This document shows, piece after piece, positions 53,271 to 63,337 of a stretch of 64,000 nucleotides of DNA. The position numbers and the translations under genes are program-made. The notes under the pieces were generated by a model that was not told the DNA's origin, searched no databases, and saw only the letters and a program-made list of their open reading frames with translations. The stretch lies in assembly GCA_022606425.2 (NCBI GenBank), contig JAHDVF020001024.1, forward strand, positions 1,240,001-1,304,000, given 5' to 3'. Within the stretch, counting starts at the first letter, position 1; each line of letters opens with the position of its first letter. This DNA comes from Lepidostoma basale (Eukaryota > Arthropoda > Insecta > Trichoptera > Lepidostomatidae).

Positions 53271-53603
53271 ATGGCTGATCATGATATTCTAAGCAAAATT
53301 CCGTCTGAAGGCTTTATTAAGGTTGTCAAGCCCTCTAAAAACATTGCCGTGAGCTCTAGTGAAAAGGCGACCCTTATCAGAAAAGGAAACAGGCTTTTTA
53401 ACGATGGTGACATTAACTTAGCCGCAAAAATTTTTTTTACATTAAACTATACTGATGGCATGATTAGAGTAGGAGACTACCTCTATAATAAAAATGACTA
53501 TGTTGAGGCTTTAGCCATCTTTAAAAGTGTTGGTGATGAGGGAAGAATAGTAAAAACATCTGAAAAGATGGCTAAAATTTTAAGAAGCTGGCTTGATGAA
53601 TAG
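53271..53603 (+). CDS. Small protein after the amidase, TPR-like
   Basis: 110 residues, not recognised by name. The second half (about 38-108) reads as helical repeats of TPR style (RKGNRLFNDGDINLAAKIFFTL, in two overlapping pieces, then YLYNKNDYVEALAIF). Cytosolic. SD AAGGAGAAG, 20 bases after the amidase stop, so co-transcribed. Confidence 0.7.
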   Translation: MADHDILSKIPSEGFIKVVKPSKNIAVSSSEKATLIRKGNRLFNDGDINLAAKIFFTLNYTDGMIRVGDYLYNKNDYVEALAIFKSVGDEGRIVKTSEKMAKILRSWLDE

Positions 53604-53604
53604 G

Positions 53605-54345
53605 CTAGCTAAAGCGATCAAAAAGATGCTTCAATCGCTGATAGTCGCCATCGCTTAACATAGATGGAATGAGACCGGTTTGATTGATACTAGGCGGTAT
53701 AAGAATAAATTTTTTTAGTGCCTCTTCAAAAAATTGCTGGTAACGAGGCAGTGGTAGGGTGCTATTGATATAGCACTGGTGGCGTTGCCAGAGGTTGGGA
53801 TAGTCATCAAAAAGAGCCGTCAGTTTAGGGTCAAGGATGACGCTACGCCGATGAATAAAGCGTAGAGTGCTGCGGGCAATAAAGGCGGGGATGATATGGC
53901 TAGAGGGTAGGGTGCTCTTACTCAACACAATAGTAAGCTGTGAGAAAGGGATACTAGGTAAAAAAATATGAACATCGGCAAAAAGGTAGTCGTAAAGAGG
54001 TCTTAAATAGCATACATCACCGCTAGCCCATGGCTCAACGGCAGCATGGAGAAGGCTGGTAATCTCCTTTTCTTCATAACTATAAAGGGCAAGGTTGTAG
54101 TGAGGATAGCTTTTTTCTAGCTCTTTTTTTAAGCGGTTATGCCATAGGTTAGGATAGGCCATGGTAAGGCCTTGATCGATAGGGTTTTTAAGGGCTAGGC
54201 CAAAGTTAGTGGGTCGATGACCCATGGTTGCCCTAGCATTAAGCATATAAAGATCGAGGTAGCGGTGGCCATCATTACTATAAAGAAAGCATCCTGAAGC
54301 TCGTTTAATGGGGGGTAGCAGCTTGAGGTTATGGCAGTCACTCAT
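53605..54345 (-). CDS. Short protein with class III aminotransferase-like N-terminus
   Basis: 246 residues. The start (GCFLYSNDGHRYLDLYMLNA, then GHRPTNFGLALKN) recalls the N-terminal part of PLP class III aminotransferases such as glutamate-1-semialdehyde aminomutase, which are ~430 residues. The PLP lysine domain is not visible. The reading frame is intact, so it may be a repurposed remnant rather than a fresh pseudogene. It overlaps the channel gene by 4 bases (ATGA). Confidence 0.55.
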   Translation of the reverse strand: MSDCHNLKLLPPIKRASGCFLYSNDGHRYLDLYMLNARATMGHRPTNFGLALKNPIDQGLTMAYPNLWHNRLKKELEKSYPHYNLALYSYEEKEITSLLHAAVEPWASGDVCYLRPLYDYLFADVHIFLPSIPFSQLTIVLSKSTLPSSHIIPAFIARSTLRFIHRRSVILDPKLTALFDDYPNLWQRHQCYINSTLPLPRYQQFFEEALKKFILIPPSINQTGLIPSMLSDGDYQRLKHLFDRFS

Positions 54346-55121
54346 GACTCTTTATGACTTTTTACATAGAGAAAATAGTAGACTAAAGGAATAAAGAGGC
54401 CTCCCGATAGGCCATTACCCAGGGTTGCTGCTAAAAGAGGTAAAACCATCGCTGAAGCACTATAGTTGGCCCCCATAAAAATGCCTAGGGTAAAGATAAA
54501 CATATTGGCGACGACATGCTGAAAACCGACGAGGGCAAAGAGCATGATAGGAAACCAGATGGCCCATATCTTGCCGGCACCATCATTCATGGCATTAGCC
54601 ATCCATACACCGAGTGAGACTAAAATATTACAAAAAAAGGCTGAAACTAAAATATTACTAAAGGGCATGGTAATTTTAGTGATGGTAGCAGTAAGGGCTG
54701 TTGAGGCGATCTCATCGGTATAAAAACCTGCATAAGAGATTAAATAGGCCGTCATCACCGCACCTAAAAAGTTGCCAATCCAAACAAAAAGCCAGTTGAT
54801 GGCCACTTGGCTAAGCTTTATTTTTTTATCCAAGTAGGCTAAGCTAACAAGGGCGTTACCGGTAAAAAGATCGCCACCAATAAAGACAACCAGCATGAGG
54901 CCGACAGGGAAAACGGTGGCACCCAAAAGGCGGGCTAGGCCGCTGTCAATGTGAATCAGTGATGCCGTGACGACATGGTAGCCCATATAGCCTAGGGCAA
55001 CAAACATCGCACCCATAAAGCCCTGTATCATGGTACGGTAGTAGGGGGTGTTAGCCTTTTTAATGCCAAGTTGAACCACTGCTTTGGCTGTGTCGTAATT
55101 GTTAAGAACTGTTGTGGGCAT
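54342..55121 (-). CDS. Formate/nitrite transporter family channel (FocA-like)
   Basis: 259 residues with six membrane segments of the FNT family (MIQGFMGAMFVALGYMGY; GGDLFTGNALVSLAYLDKK; the central VANMFIFTLG with conserved Asn). Probably exports formate made by fermentation; nitrite or hydrosulfide are alternatives. SD AAGG upstream. Confidence 0.87.
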   Translation of the reverse strand: MPTTVLNNYDTAKAVVQLGIKKANTPYYRTMIQGFMGAMFVALGYMGYHVVTASLIHIDSGLARLLGATVFPVGLMLVVFIGGDLFTGNALVSLAYLDKKIKLSQVAINWLFVWIGNFLGAVMTAYLISYAGFYTDEIASTALTATITKITMPFSNILVSAFFCNILVSLGVWMANAMNDGAGKIWAIWFPIMLFALVGFQHVVANMFIFTLGIFMGANYSASAMVLPLLAATLGNGLSGGLFIPLVYYFLYVKSHKES

Positions 55122-55239
55122 ATAAATAACCTTAGTTTAGATATCAAGTTTTTACTACACAGAGCAGCAATTTAGCTAATTTAGCACTATTTTGACGACT
55201 GTGTAAAGAGATATTTCAATTTTTTACTAAGGCGATCTC

Positions 55240-55269
55240 TTGCGATAGTGAGCTAGAATATGTTATGAT
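55240..55269 (+). promoter_or_regulatory. gatC promoter abutting the start codon
   Basis: TTGCGA (55240-55245), 18-base spacer, TATGAT (55264-55269). ATG is at 55278 and no ribosome site is seen, so the mRNA may be leaderless. Confidence 0.5.
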
Positions 55270-55277
55270 GGCGAGTA

Positions 55278-55586
55278 ATGAAAAAAATTGACCATCAGAT
55301 GCTTCAAACACTCTTTGCACTCAGCCGTTTTGAACTTAAAGATAGTGAAAAAGAGATGTGGTGTGATGACTTAAATCACTGGATTGAATTTTTTAGCATG
55401 GAAGCAGAAGAAAGCCCGATCAATAGCTATCGGCCACCATGCACGGGTGAGGATCGTAGCCTGAGGGAGGACACCGTTAGTGCAAGCCTAGAGATCAAGG
55501 TGATTAAAAGCTTCTGCCCACGCTTTCTCGATGGCTTTATTGCTCTACCCCAAAAGGCTGGTAAGGAGGAGTTTAATGGAAATTAA
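55278..55586 (+). CDS. gatC: Asp/Glu-tRNA amidotransferase subunit C
   Basis: 102 residues with the usual GatC outline: N-terminal helix (LQTLFALSRFELKDSE), then a region with RPPCTGEDRSLREDTV (GatC usually has a similar R-D-D segment) and C-terminal FI-A-LPQ. It stabilises GatA-GatB in making Asn- or Gln-tRNA. gatB is not in the window. Confidence 0.85.
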   Translation: MKKIDHQMLQTLFALSRFELKDSEKEMWCDDLNHWIEFFSMEAEESPINSYRPPCTGEDRSLREDTVSASLEIKVIKSFCPRFLDGFIALPQKAGKEEFNGN

Positions 55587-57006
55587 TCAGTTAACCATCA
55601 AGCAGATACATGAAGCCTACAGAGATGGCTCCTTACGCCCAACAGATCTGGTCAAGGCCTATCGTCGGGCCTACGAAGAGCGGCTAGATATTAATGCCTA
55701 CCTAGAGTTCTTTGCCGATGCTGAACAGAGGGCCATCGCACTAGAGAGGGATGGATTTGATGAAAAAAATATTCTATGGGCAATTCCTGGAGCTATTAAA
55801 GACAACTTTTCGATGATGGGCCGAAAGATGAGCTGTGCGAGCCATATGCTCGATAACTACATCAGCCCCTATAACGCTGTTGTGATTGACCGCTTGAACG
55901 AGAGCCAGTTTATTAACCTAGGGCGCCTTAATATGGATGAGCTAGCGATGGGTGCTACCGGCCGCTACTCATATTACGGAGCGACGCTTAATCCTCTTAA
56001 TGTTGAACGGCTTGTGGGAGGATCATCGTCTGGCTCAGCCGCAGCTGTGGCCGGAGGCATGGCAACCTTTGCCTTGGGATCCGACACGGGGGGCTCTTCA
56101 CGGCTGCCTGCTAGCTATGCAGGTATCTGTGGCTTTAAACCGACCTATGGGGCAATTGCTAGAAGTGGGCTTGCAGCCTTTGCACCAAGCCTTGATGCAC
56201 CTGGCATCCTTGCCAGAAGCCCAGCCGATGTAGGCTATGTTTTTAATGCGATTGCAGGGGCTAGTTGCATGGATGAGTCGTCCATTGATGTTAGTAAAGA
56301 GGGACTCGCTGACTGCACTCCTTTTGAGCTAAAGGGTGTTAAGGTAGCACTTTTTGGATCACTCTTGGCTCAGGCGAGCGACCCTGTTGTGGAGGCCTTT
56401 AATAGCGCAAAGGAGTGGCTAGTAAGGCAAGGGGCTGTTGTTGTTGATATCAACTTTGCCATGAATGACTTTCTACTTAAAAGTTATTATGCTACGGCCT
56501 GTAGTGAGGCGGCAAGTAGTTTGTCGCGGTTGGATGGTGTTCGGTATGGAGCTCAAGTGGAAGCGAACGATATTGATGAGCTATTTATTAAAACACGCCA
56601 TAATTTCTTGGGAAAAGAGGTGCATCGGCGAATCTTGCTAGGCAATTACTTTCTAAAAGAGGAAAACTATTCTCAATGGTATGATAAAGCCTCTCATGTT
56701 AGGGCTGCCTTGCGTGACACCGTTACATCCTTGCAAGAGAGTGGCTTCGAGTTTTTTCTTCTGCCAGGCTTTGGTGAGGCACCACCCATTGATACTCCCG
56801 AGGAGGATAGCTATGCCAGCGACTTAGTGGGGGTTTTTGCTAACCTCTACGGGGGACCTGCGATAGCTGTACCTGCACTTTATGGGCCCAGTAGTTTGCC
56901 GGTAAGTTTTCAGCTGTTGGCTCCATGGGGGGGCGATGCAACGATTATCAGGGTGGCACAGATGTGGTATGAATATTTTTTAGCAAAAATTAAAAAAAGC
57001 AACTAA
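55576..57006 (+). CDS. gatA: Asp/Glu-tRNA amidotransferase subunit A
   Basis: About 476 residues, amidase signature family. The triad K75 (AIKDN), S150 (GGSSSGSAAAVA) and S174 (SDTGGSSRLPAS) matches GatA spacing exactly. It frees ammonia from glutamine for transamidation of misacylated tRNA. The start at 55576 has GGAGGAG upstream and overlaps gatC by 11 bases. Confidence 0.92.
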   Translation: MEINQLTIKQIHEAYRDGSLRPTDLVKAYRRAYEERLDINAYLEFFADAEQRAIALERDGFDEKNILWAIPGAIKDNFSMMGRKMSCASHMLDNYISPYNAVVIDRLNESQFINLGRLNMDELAMGATGRYSYYGATLNPLNVERLVGGSSSGSAAAVAGGMATFALGSDTGGSSRLPASYAGICGFKPTYGAIARSGLAAFAPSLDAPGILARSPADVGYVFNAIAGASCMDESSIDVSKEGLADCTPFELKGVKVALFGSLLAQASDPVVEAFNSAKEWLVRQGAVVVDINFAMNDFLLKSYYATACSEAASSLSRLDGVRYGAQVEANDIDELFIKTRHNFLGKEVHRRILLGNYFLKEENYSQWYDKASHVRAALRDTVTSLQESGFEFFLLPGFGEAPPIDTPEEDSYASDLVGVFANLYGGPAIAVPALYGPSSLPVSFQLLAPWGGDATIIRVAQMWYEYFLAKIKKSN

Positions 57007-57030
57007 AAAAATATTTTTAGCCGGAACTAC

Positions 57031-57059
57031 TTGATCAGTTAATAAAATAGGTGTATAGT
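57031..57059 (+). promoter_or_regulatory. tuf-S10 operon promoter
   Basis: TTGATC (57031-57036), 17-base spacer, TATAGT (57054-57059). Confidence 0.5.
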
Positions 57060-57062
57060 AGC

Positions 57063-57380
57063 TACTAAATAGTTTAATGGCTTGTATAAGTTGCTATTTA
57101 GTAAATGGAATGCTTGTTCTTTGACCTTGTTCAAAATAAGCCTCTACCGAAGATATGTTCTTTAGCGTGGATTTTTTTAAAGACGGAACCAGCTTTTTGA
57201 GTTAGGCCTCTTTGATTGACTATTTCATGCAATTAGCCCATCCTTTCTTTGTAAGAGTCTTTTAAGCTAGCGATGTTAGTTGAATAATTGAAGCAGTATT
57301 TTTTATTTATATAGACTTTGGGCACTGTATGGGGCTGAAGTGATAAATTTTGATTAAATACATTGAGGAGGGATTGATCA
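57063..57380 (+). promoter_or_regulatory. Long untranslated leader of the tuf-S10 operon
   Basis: About 315 bases without a plausible gene between promoter and tuf. A stem of 10 bp (57063-57072 with 57094-57103, 21-base loop) would sit at the very 5' end of the RNA. Two similar words (AAGCCTCTACCG near 57140, TAGGCCTCTTTG near 57203) occur further on. I cannot assign a known ribosomal-protein leader family. Confidence 0.4.
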
Positions 57381-58568
57381 ATGGCAAAGGAAAAGTTCGT
57401 TAGAACTAAACCCCACATAAATGTGGGTACTATCGGCCATGTTGACCATGGTAAGACTACATTAACCGCTGCTATCTCTAGCTACTGTTCTGTTAAGCAG
57501 GGTGGTAAAAAGATGGGATATGATGATATCGATAATGCTCCAGAAGAGAAGGCACGTGGTATTACGATTAATACTCGTCATATTGAGTACGAGTCTGATC
57601 ATCGGCATTATGCTCATGTGGATTGTCCCGGCCATGCTGACTATGTTAAGAATATGATTACGGGTGCCGCTCAGATGGATGGTGCCGTTTTGTTGGTTGC
57701 TGCTGATAGCGGTGTTGAGCCTCAAACGCGTGAGCATATCTTACTTGCACGTCAAGTGGGTGTTCCTAATATGATCGTCTTCTTGAATAAGATGGATCTT
57801 GCTGATCCTGAACTTGTCGAGATGGTTGAGGAAGAGGTTCGTGAACTTTTGACTAAGTATGGTTTTCCAGGAGACGAAGTTCCTATTATTCGCGGCTCTG
57901 CCTTTAAGGCGATGAGTGAGCCTGATGACCCTGAAAGCACGAAGTGTATTGAAGAGTTGTTGAGTGCAATGGACACCTATTTTCCTCTACCAATGAGGGA
58001 AGTTGATAAGCCTTTCTTGATGCCGGTTGAAGATGTTTTCTCTATTGCAGGACGTGGTACTGTTGTAACGGGTCGTATTGAGCAAGGTCTTATTAAGGTT
58101 GGAGAAGAGGTTGAGATTGTTGGTATCACCGATACAAAGAAGACAACGGTAACGGGTGTTGAAATGTTTCAGAAGACGCTGGATCAAGGTCAAGCTGGTG
58201 ATAACGTAGGTCTACTTCTTCGTGGTATCCAGAAGGATGATGTTGAGCGTGGGCAAGTTATGGCTAAGACGGGATCAATTACACCTCATAAGAAGTTTAA
58301 GGCAACTATTTATTGCTTAACCAAGGATGAGGGCGGACGCCAGAATCCATTCTTTAGTGGCTATCGGCCTCAGTTTTATTTCCGTACAACCGACATTACT
58401 GGTACCGTAACGTTACCTGAAGGTCGCGAAATGGTAATGCCTGGTGATAATACTGAGATTATCGTTGAACTTATACATCCTATTGCGATGGATAAGGGGT
58501 TGCGTTTATCTATCCGTGAAGGTGGCCGTACGGTTGCTTCTGGACAGGTAATCGAGATTATTGAATAG
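57381..58568 (+). CDS. tuf: Elongation factor Tu
   Basis: 395 residues. G1 GHVDHGKT (19-26), G3 DCPGH, G4 NKMD and G5 (GSA) are all intact. Delivers aminoacyl-tRNA to the ribosome. SD GAGGAGGG upstream. First gene of the operon. Confidence 0.98.
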   Translation: MAKEKFVRTKPHINVGTIGHVDHGKTTLTAAISSYCSVKQGGKKMGYDDIDNAPEEKARGITINTRHIEYESDHRHYAHVDCPGHADYVKNMITGAAQMDGAVLLVAADSGVEPQTREHILLARQVGVPNMIVFLNKMDLADPELVEMVEEEVRELLTKYGFPGDEVPIIRGSAFKAMSEPDDPESTKCIEELLSAMDTYFPLPMREVDKPFLMPVEDVFSIAGRGTVVTGRIEQGLIKVGEEVEIVGITDTKKTTVTGVEMFQKTLDQGQAGDNVGLLLRGIQKDDVERGQVMAKTGSITPHKKFKATIYCLTKDEGGRQNPFFSGYRPQFYFRTTDITGTVTLPEGREMVMPGDNTEIIVELIHPIAMDKGLRLSIREGGRTVASGQVIEIIE

Positions 58569-58618
58569 GAAACAGTGGCCCTGATTGGTGATCTGGTCGG
58601 GGCTGTCTTGGGGGAAAA

Positions 58619-58933
58619 ATGGTTAACAAGATACGGGTGAGGCTAAGAGGTTTTGATGTTGCTTTGGTTGATCAAAGTGCTAAAGCTATTACCCAAACCG
58701 TACAGAAGTTTGGAACAAAGGTAGCGGGACCGATCCCATTGCCGACAAGAATTAATAAGTTTACGGTTTTGCGTTCGCCGTTTGTGAATAAGAAATCACG
58801 TGAACAATTTGAGATGCGTACGCATAAACGCCTGATTGACATCATTGAGCCTACGCCTGATGTGATGGATGCGCTAATGAAACAGGAACTGCCGGCCGGC
58901 GTTGACGTCGTGATCAAGCAGTCTAAGTCTTAA
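58619..58933 (+). CDS. rpsJ: 30S ribosomal protein S10
   Basis: 104 residues, complete S10 ([44 protein letters not shown], in pieces). Also the NusE antitermination partner. SD GGGGGA. Confidence 0.97.
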   Translation: MVNKIRVRLRGFDVALVDQSAKAITQTVQKFGTKVAGPIPLPTRINKFTVLRSPFVNKKSREQFEMRTHKRLIDIIEPTPDVMDALMKQELPAGVDVVIKQSKS

Positions 58934-58963
58934 GAAAGAATATCGGGTCCGGAGTAAGATCGA

Positions 58964-59587
58964 ATGATTGGGCTTATAGGTAAAAAAGTGGGAATGACAC
59001 AAGTATTTGATGATACCGGTGTTTTAACCCCAGTAACTGTTATTAAAGTAGAGGCCAATGTGGCTATTGCTTGTAAAACAGAAGATAGAGATGGATATAA
59101 AGCTGTGGTGTTGGGTTCTGTTGATATTAAAAGCAGCCGTGCAACAAAGCCTTATTTAGGACAATTCAAGGAAAATATACCTGCCAAAAAGGCACTGGTT
59201 GAGTTTCGTGGTTTTGATAAAGATTATAAGGTCGGTGATGCTTTTGGTGCTGAACTCTTTGAAGATATCCGTTTTGTGGATGTTGTCGGAGATAGTAAGG
59301 GTAAGGGATTTGCCGGTGTTATGAAGCGTCATAACTTTGGTGGCGGTCGTGCCACGCATGGTTCGGATTTTCATCGAGAACCTGGGTCGACAGGTAACAA
59401 TACGACACCTGCAAATACGAAAAAAGGCCGAAAGATGCCTGGACGTATGGGTAATGATCGTGTAACTGTTCAGAATTTAAGAGTAGTTAAAGTTGATCCA
59501 ACTAACGGCGTTATTTTAGTTAAGGGTGCAGTACCTGGTGCTAATAATAGTTTTGTGGTCGTGCGTCAAGCCAAGAAGAGGGGTTAA
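58964..59587 (+). CDS. rplC: 50S ribosomal protein L3
   Basis: 207 residues with the L3 core (IGKKVGMTQVF; GKGFAGVMKRHNF; GSTGNNTTPANTKKGRKMPGRMG region). Nucleates 23S folding. Confidence 0.97.
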   Translation: MIGLIGKKVGMTQVFDDTGVLTPVTVIKVEANVAIACKTEDRDGYKAVVLGSVDIKSSRATKPYLGQFKENIPAKKALVEFRGFDKDYKVGDAFGAELFEDIRFVDVVGDSKGKGFAGVMKRHNFGGGRATHGSDFHREPGSTGNNTTPANTKKGRKMPGRMGNDRVTVQNLRVVKVDPTNGVILVKGAVPGANNSFVVVRQAKKRG

Positions 59588-59591
59588 GGGA

Positions 59592-60218
59592 ATGGAAAGA
59601 AAGATCTATTCAATTGATGGCAAGGAAAAAGGTGTTGTAACGTTATCGGACAGTGTTTTTGCTCGTGAAGTAAGCACAGGATCGATTTACCATGCAATCC
59701 GTAACGAATTGGCTAATCGGCGTGTTGGAACAGCTTCTACAAAAACCCGTAGCGAGGTTAACACAAATCACCAAAAACCTTGGCGTCAGAAGGGTACGGG
59801 TCGTGCTCGTGCTGGTAGGCGTAATAGCCCAATTTGGGTAGGTGGTGGCGTAGCGTTTGGTCCTAGGCCACGAGACTACTCTTATAGCTTGCCGAAAAAA
59901 ATTAAGCGCTTGGCTTTTAAGAGTATCTTGGCATTGAAGGCGTCAAATGGCGAATCAATGAAAATTGTAGAAGATTTCACTATAGAGACGGGTAAGACAA
60001 GGGATTTGAGAAATATATTGAAGAACTTTATTGCTAATGAGCGTACTGTTGTGATATTGAAAGATGATGACCAGCTATTACGTCGTGCGGGTAGGAATAT
60101 CCCTAATGTGAAATTCTTGGCCTATAATCGCCTTGAAGCACATGAATTATTTTATGCTAAAAAAACTTTAGTTTTGGAGACCGCCGCGAAGAATCTTGGC
60201 GAGTTTTACGGAGAGTAA
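59592..60218 (+). CDS. rplD: 50S ribosomal protein L4
   Basis: About 208 residues from ATG 59592 (MERKIYSIDG), 4 bases after rplC. Typical L4 centre: KPWRQKGTGRARAG. In enterobacteria L4 represses its own operon; whether the long tuf leader plays that part here is unknown. Confidence 0.96.
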   Translation: MERKIYSIDGKEKGVVTLSDSVFAREVSTGSIYHAIRNELANRRVGTASTKTRSEVNTNHQKPWRQKGTGRARAGRRNSPIWVGGGVAFGPRPRDYSYSLPKKIKRLAFKSILALKASNGESMKIVEDFTIETGKTRDLRNILKNFIANERTVVILKDDDQLLRRAGRNIPNVKFLAYNRLEAHELFYAKKTLVLETAAKNLGEFYGE

Positions 60219-60222
60219 TGGA

Positions 60223-60531
60223 ATGAATGCAAATGAAGTGATCATTAAACCTGTACTTACCGAAAAATCAAGCCTATTGCGCGAGGCTGACAAAAAAACA
60301 TATGTTTTTAAGGTGTCGAAGTCTGCCAATAAGATTGAGGTAATGAAGGCTGTTAATGAGATTTTTTCAATTAAGCCTGAGTCTTGTACAATTTTGAATG
60401 TTAGAGGTAAAAAGAAGGCTAATGTTCCCTATAAGGGTAGTGTAACGCGAGGTTTTGGCCGAACGGCAAGCTGGAAAAAGGCCTATGTAACCTTACCTAA
60501 GGGTAAAACCATTGCTGAGTTGGAGGCCTAG
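60223..60531 (+). CDS. rplW: 50S ribosomal protein L23
   Basis: About 102 residues from ATG 60223 (MNANEVIIKPVLTEKS), GGAG upstream. L23 lies at the exit tunnel and docks trigger factor and SRP. Confidence 0.95.
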   Translation: MNANEVIIKPVLTEKSSLLREADKKTYVFKVSKSANKIEVMKAVNEIFSIKPESCTILNVRGKKKANVPYKGSVTRGFGRTASWKKAYVTLPKGKTIAELEA

Positions 60532-60537
60532 AAGTAG

Positions 60538-61359
60538 ATGGGTGTAAAAACTTATAATCCGACCAGTAGTGGTCAACGTAATCGCCAGAGTTTAACCTTT
60601 AGTGAGCTGACGACGAGTCGCCCTGAAAAAAGTTTGACAGTGGGTAAGAGCGAAAAGGCTGGACGTAGCCATGGGCGTATTAGTGTTCGCCGTCGTGGTG
60701 CGGGCCATAAGGTTTCGTATCGAATTATTGATTTCAAGAGAAACAAACTAGACATACCCGGAAAGGTTGTCAGTATAGAGTATGATCCTAATCGTTCTGC
60801 TTTTATTTCACTGATCAACTATGCTGATGGTGAGAAGCGCTACATTTTGTGGCCACGCGGTCTGCAGGTGGGTGCAACGATTATTTCTGGCTCTAATTCG
60901 CCTATAGAGGTGGGTAATGCTTTGCCGTTAGAGAATATTCCTGTTGGTCGTCAAGTCCATAACATCGAGTTACATCTTGGGAAAGGTGGACAAATGGCTC
61001 GTACTGCAGGTGCTAGTGCAACTTTAGCAGGCTTTGATAAAGAATATGCTATTTTAAGGCTCCCTTCGGGAGAGCAGCGTTACGTGCATAAGCGTTGTAC
61101 CGCGACGCTTGGGTTGGTGGGTAATGAAGACCATATGAATGTTAAGCTGGGTAAAGCGGGACGTAGTCGCTGGATGGGTAATCGGCCCAAAGTGCGTGGT
61201 GTTGTCATGAATCCTGTTGACCATCCTCATGGTGGTGGTGAGGGTAAGACCTCTGGTGGGCGGCATCCTGTGACTCCTTGGGGTCAACCAACACGTGGTT
61301 ATAAAACACGCAAGAAGAAAAATAAGACAGATCGTTTTATTATCAAGAGAAGGAAATAG
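60538..61359 (+). CDS. rplB: 50S ribosomal protein L2
   Basis: 273 residues, full L2: [17 protein letters not shown], and the conserved [16 protein letters not shown] with the peptidyl-transferase-region histidine. Confidence 0.98.
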   Translation: MGVKTYNPTSSGQRNRQSLTFSELTTSRPEKSLTVGKSEKAGRSHGRISVRRRGAGHKVSYRIIDFKRNKLDIPGKVVSIEYDPNRSAFISLINYADGEKRYILWPRGLQVGATIISGSNSPIEVGNALPLENIPVGRQVHNIELHLGKGGQMARTAGASATLAGFDKEYAILRLPSGEQRYVHKRCTATLGLVGNEDHMNVKLGKAGRSRWMGNRPKVRGVVMNPVDHPHGGGEGKTSGGRHPVTPWGQPTRGYKTRKKKNKTDRFIIKRRK

Positions 61360-61368
61360 GAGCGGGTC

Positions 61369-61650
61369 ATGTCGAGATCGATTAAAAAGGGTCCATTTAT
61401 TGCTGCCAGTCTTTATAAAAGAATTGATGCAGCAACTAAAGATGCTAAGCTTAAAAAAGACATCAAAACCTATTCTCGTTGCTCAACTATTATTCCGGAG
61501 ATGGTTGGTTTGACCATAGGCGTTCATAATGGAAAGAATTTTATTCCGGTTTATGTAACTGAAAACTTGGTTGGACATAAGCTTGGTGAATTTTCACCAA
61601 CAAGGCTGTTTCGTGGTCACGCCGGTAGTGATAAAAAGGGTAAGAGATAG
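61369..61650 (+). CDS. rpsS: 30S ribosomal protein S19
   Basis: 93 residues: [19 protein letters not shown] start and [11 protein letters not shown] near the end. Stop is directly followed by rplV. Confidence 0.97.
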   Translation: MSRSIKKGPFIAASLYKRIDAATKDAKLKKDIKTYSRCSTIIPEMVGLTIGVHNGKNFIPVYVTENLVGHKLGEFSPTRLFRGHAGSDKKGKR

Positions 61651-62016
61651 ATGAGAGATGTAACAAGGGTTGGGGGGTATCGTGCTGAAGCTAAGTACCT
61701 TCCTGTTTCAGCCATGAAAATTCGTCCAGTGGCTGATTTAATTAGGTTAAAGCCTTATGAAAAAGCGATGGCGATTCTTGATGCTATGCCACAAAAGGGA
61801 GCCTCTTTTTTGAAGAAGGTTTTAAAAAGTGCTGCATCAAATGCAATGGATCGAAATGCTGGACTGGACGAAAGTTTGTTGGTCGTCAGCCATTTGATGG
61901 TTAACGAAGGTCCTCAGCAGAAACGACTATGGGCACGTAGTCATGGTAAAGCAGATCGATTGATTAAGCGATCTGCACATATTGTTGTCGTAGTTGACGA
62001 GAAGGGGGCTAAGTAA
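61651..62016 (+). CDS. rplV: 50S ribosomal protein L22
   Basis: 121 residues with AKYLPVSAMKIRPVADLI and the C-terminal RSHGKADRLIKRSAH of the tunnel-lining loop family. Stop overlaps rpsC by one base. Confidence 0.96.
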   Translation: MRDVTRVGGYRAEAKYLPVSAMKIRPVADLIRLKPYEKAMAILDAMPQKGASFLKKVLKSAASNAMDRNAGLDESLLVVSHLMVNEGPQQKRLWARSHGKADRLIKRSAHIVVVVDEKGAK

Positions 62017-62717
62017 TGGGTCAAAAAGTTCATCCCTATAGCCTGCGCTTGGGTATTAATAAGACGTGGAAAAGTTGTTGGTTTGTTGAACCAAAAGACT
62101 ATGTTGAAACGTTACATGAAGATTTGAATCTAAGGAAAGTGTTGCTCAGTTATGCGGAATGTAAAAATGCTGATATCTCGGATGTCGAGATTGTTCGCCA
62201 GCCCAATAAGATTACGATGGTTATCCATACAGCACGTCCTGGGGTTTTAATCGGGACGAAGGGTGCGACGATTGAAAAAATCAATGAAAACCTGCAGAAA
62301 CTTACTGAGAAGGCGTTAAAGGTAAAGGTTAAAGAGTTACGCCGACCTGAAGTTGAAGCACAGGTTATTGCTATGAATGTTGCACGTCAGCTAAAGGGGA
62401 GGAACCCTTTTAGAAAGGTTTTGAAGCAGTCGGTTATTGCAGCTATGAAGGCTGGAGCTCTAGGTATTAAGATTAAAATTTCTGGTCGACTCGGTGGTGC
62501 TGAGATGGCACGTGATTTTGAGCAGAAAGAGGGTCGAGTGCCTCTTCATACCATTCGTGCCGATATTGATTACGGTTTTTCTGAAGCATTTACAACTTTT
62601 GGCGCCATAGGTGTTAAGGTTTGGGTTTTCAAGGGTGAAATTCTGGGTACCGATCAAAAAGATGATGCGGGATCTTTGCTCAAAAAACGCGATTCAAAGG
62701 AGAAGGCAGATGCTTAG
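62016..62717 (+). CDS. rpsC: 30S ribosomal protein S3
   Basis: 233 residues: [14 protein letters not shown] start, KH domain ([14 protein letters not shown]) and [10 protein letters not shown]. Overlaps rplP by 8 bases. Confidence 0.97.
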   Translation: MGQKVHPYSLRLGINKTWKSCWFVEPKDYVETLHEDLNLRKVLLSYAECKNADISDVEIVRQPNKITMVIHTARPGVLIGTKGATIEKINENLQKLTEKALKVKVKELRRPEVEAQVIAMNVARQLKGRNPFRKVLKQSVIAAMKAGALGIKIKISGRLGGAEMARDFEQKEGRVPLHTIRADIDYGFSEAFTTFGAIGVKVWVFKGEILGTDQKDDAGSLLKKRDSKEKADA

Positions 62718-63135
62718 TCCTAAAAGAGTTAAACATAGAAAAGTTCAGCGAGGCCGAATGAAAGGTGAGGCGACTAGTTGCAATACGGTGGTTTTTGGTG
62801 ACTTTGCGTTGGTTAGTATGGGACTTAGTTGGATTACGGCTCGCCAGATAGAGGCTGCTCGTATTGCCATGACACGTCACATTAAGAGAGGTGGTCAGGT
62901 ATGGATTCGTATTTTTCCTGATATTCCTTATACGAAGAAACCAGCTGAAACTCGTATGGGTAAAGGCAAGGGTAGTCCTGAAAAGTGGGTTACAATTGTA
63001 AAGCCTGGGACAGTTATGTTTGAGATGGATGGTGTAGAGGTATCAGTTGCTAAGAGAGCTATGGAGCTTGCTGGAGCTAAGTTGCCTATTCATACTAAAT
63101 TTGTAGAGCGTCGTGTTGTAGAGGTGCTGGAGTAA
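62710..63135 (+). CDS. rplP: 50S ribosomal protein L16
   Basis: About 141 residues from ATG 62710 ([19 protein letters not shown]), AAAGGAG upstream. [15 protein letters not shown] is the L16 hallmark. Stop shares a base with rpmC. Confidence 0.96.
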   Translation: MLSPKRVKHRKVQRGRMKGEATSCNTVVFGDFALVSMGLSWITARQIEAARIAMTRHIKRGGQVWIRIFPDIPYTKKPAETRMGKGKGSPEKWVTIVKPGTVMFEMDGVEVSVAKRAMELAGAKLPIHTKFVERRVVEVLE

Positions 63136-63335
63136 TGGCTGTTGAAAAGTTTACTGAGCTCTCTGTAGAGGAGAAATCCCAAAAGAGAGATGAGTTGATA
63201 AAAAAGTTGCGGGAATACCGTTTTACTGCTGTAATGGGAAAGATTGAAAATGTGATGGAAAACCGTACTTTACGTCGTTCGATTGCACGTCTTAATACGC
63301 TCATCCATCAGCATAAATTGGGTAAGAGGTCGTAG
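63135..63335 (+). CDS. rpmC: 50S ribosomal protein L29
   Basis: 66 residues, helical hairpin typical of L29 ([21 protein letters not shown] in pieces; [13 protein letters not shown]). Confidence 0.94.
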   Translation: MAVEKFTELSVEEKSQKRDELIKKLREYRFTAVMGKIENVMENRTLRRSIARLNTLIHQHKLGKRS

Positions 63336-63337
63336 AG

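Noticed and set aside
55531..55575. Upstream start for gatA
   Set aside because: ATG 55576 has GGAGGAG upstream and gives the GatA N-terminus of normal length; the earlier start lies deep in gatC.
57233..57418. Minus-strand frame over the tuf leader and start
   Set aside because: It runs into the tuf coding sequence in antisense and has no family likeness.
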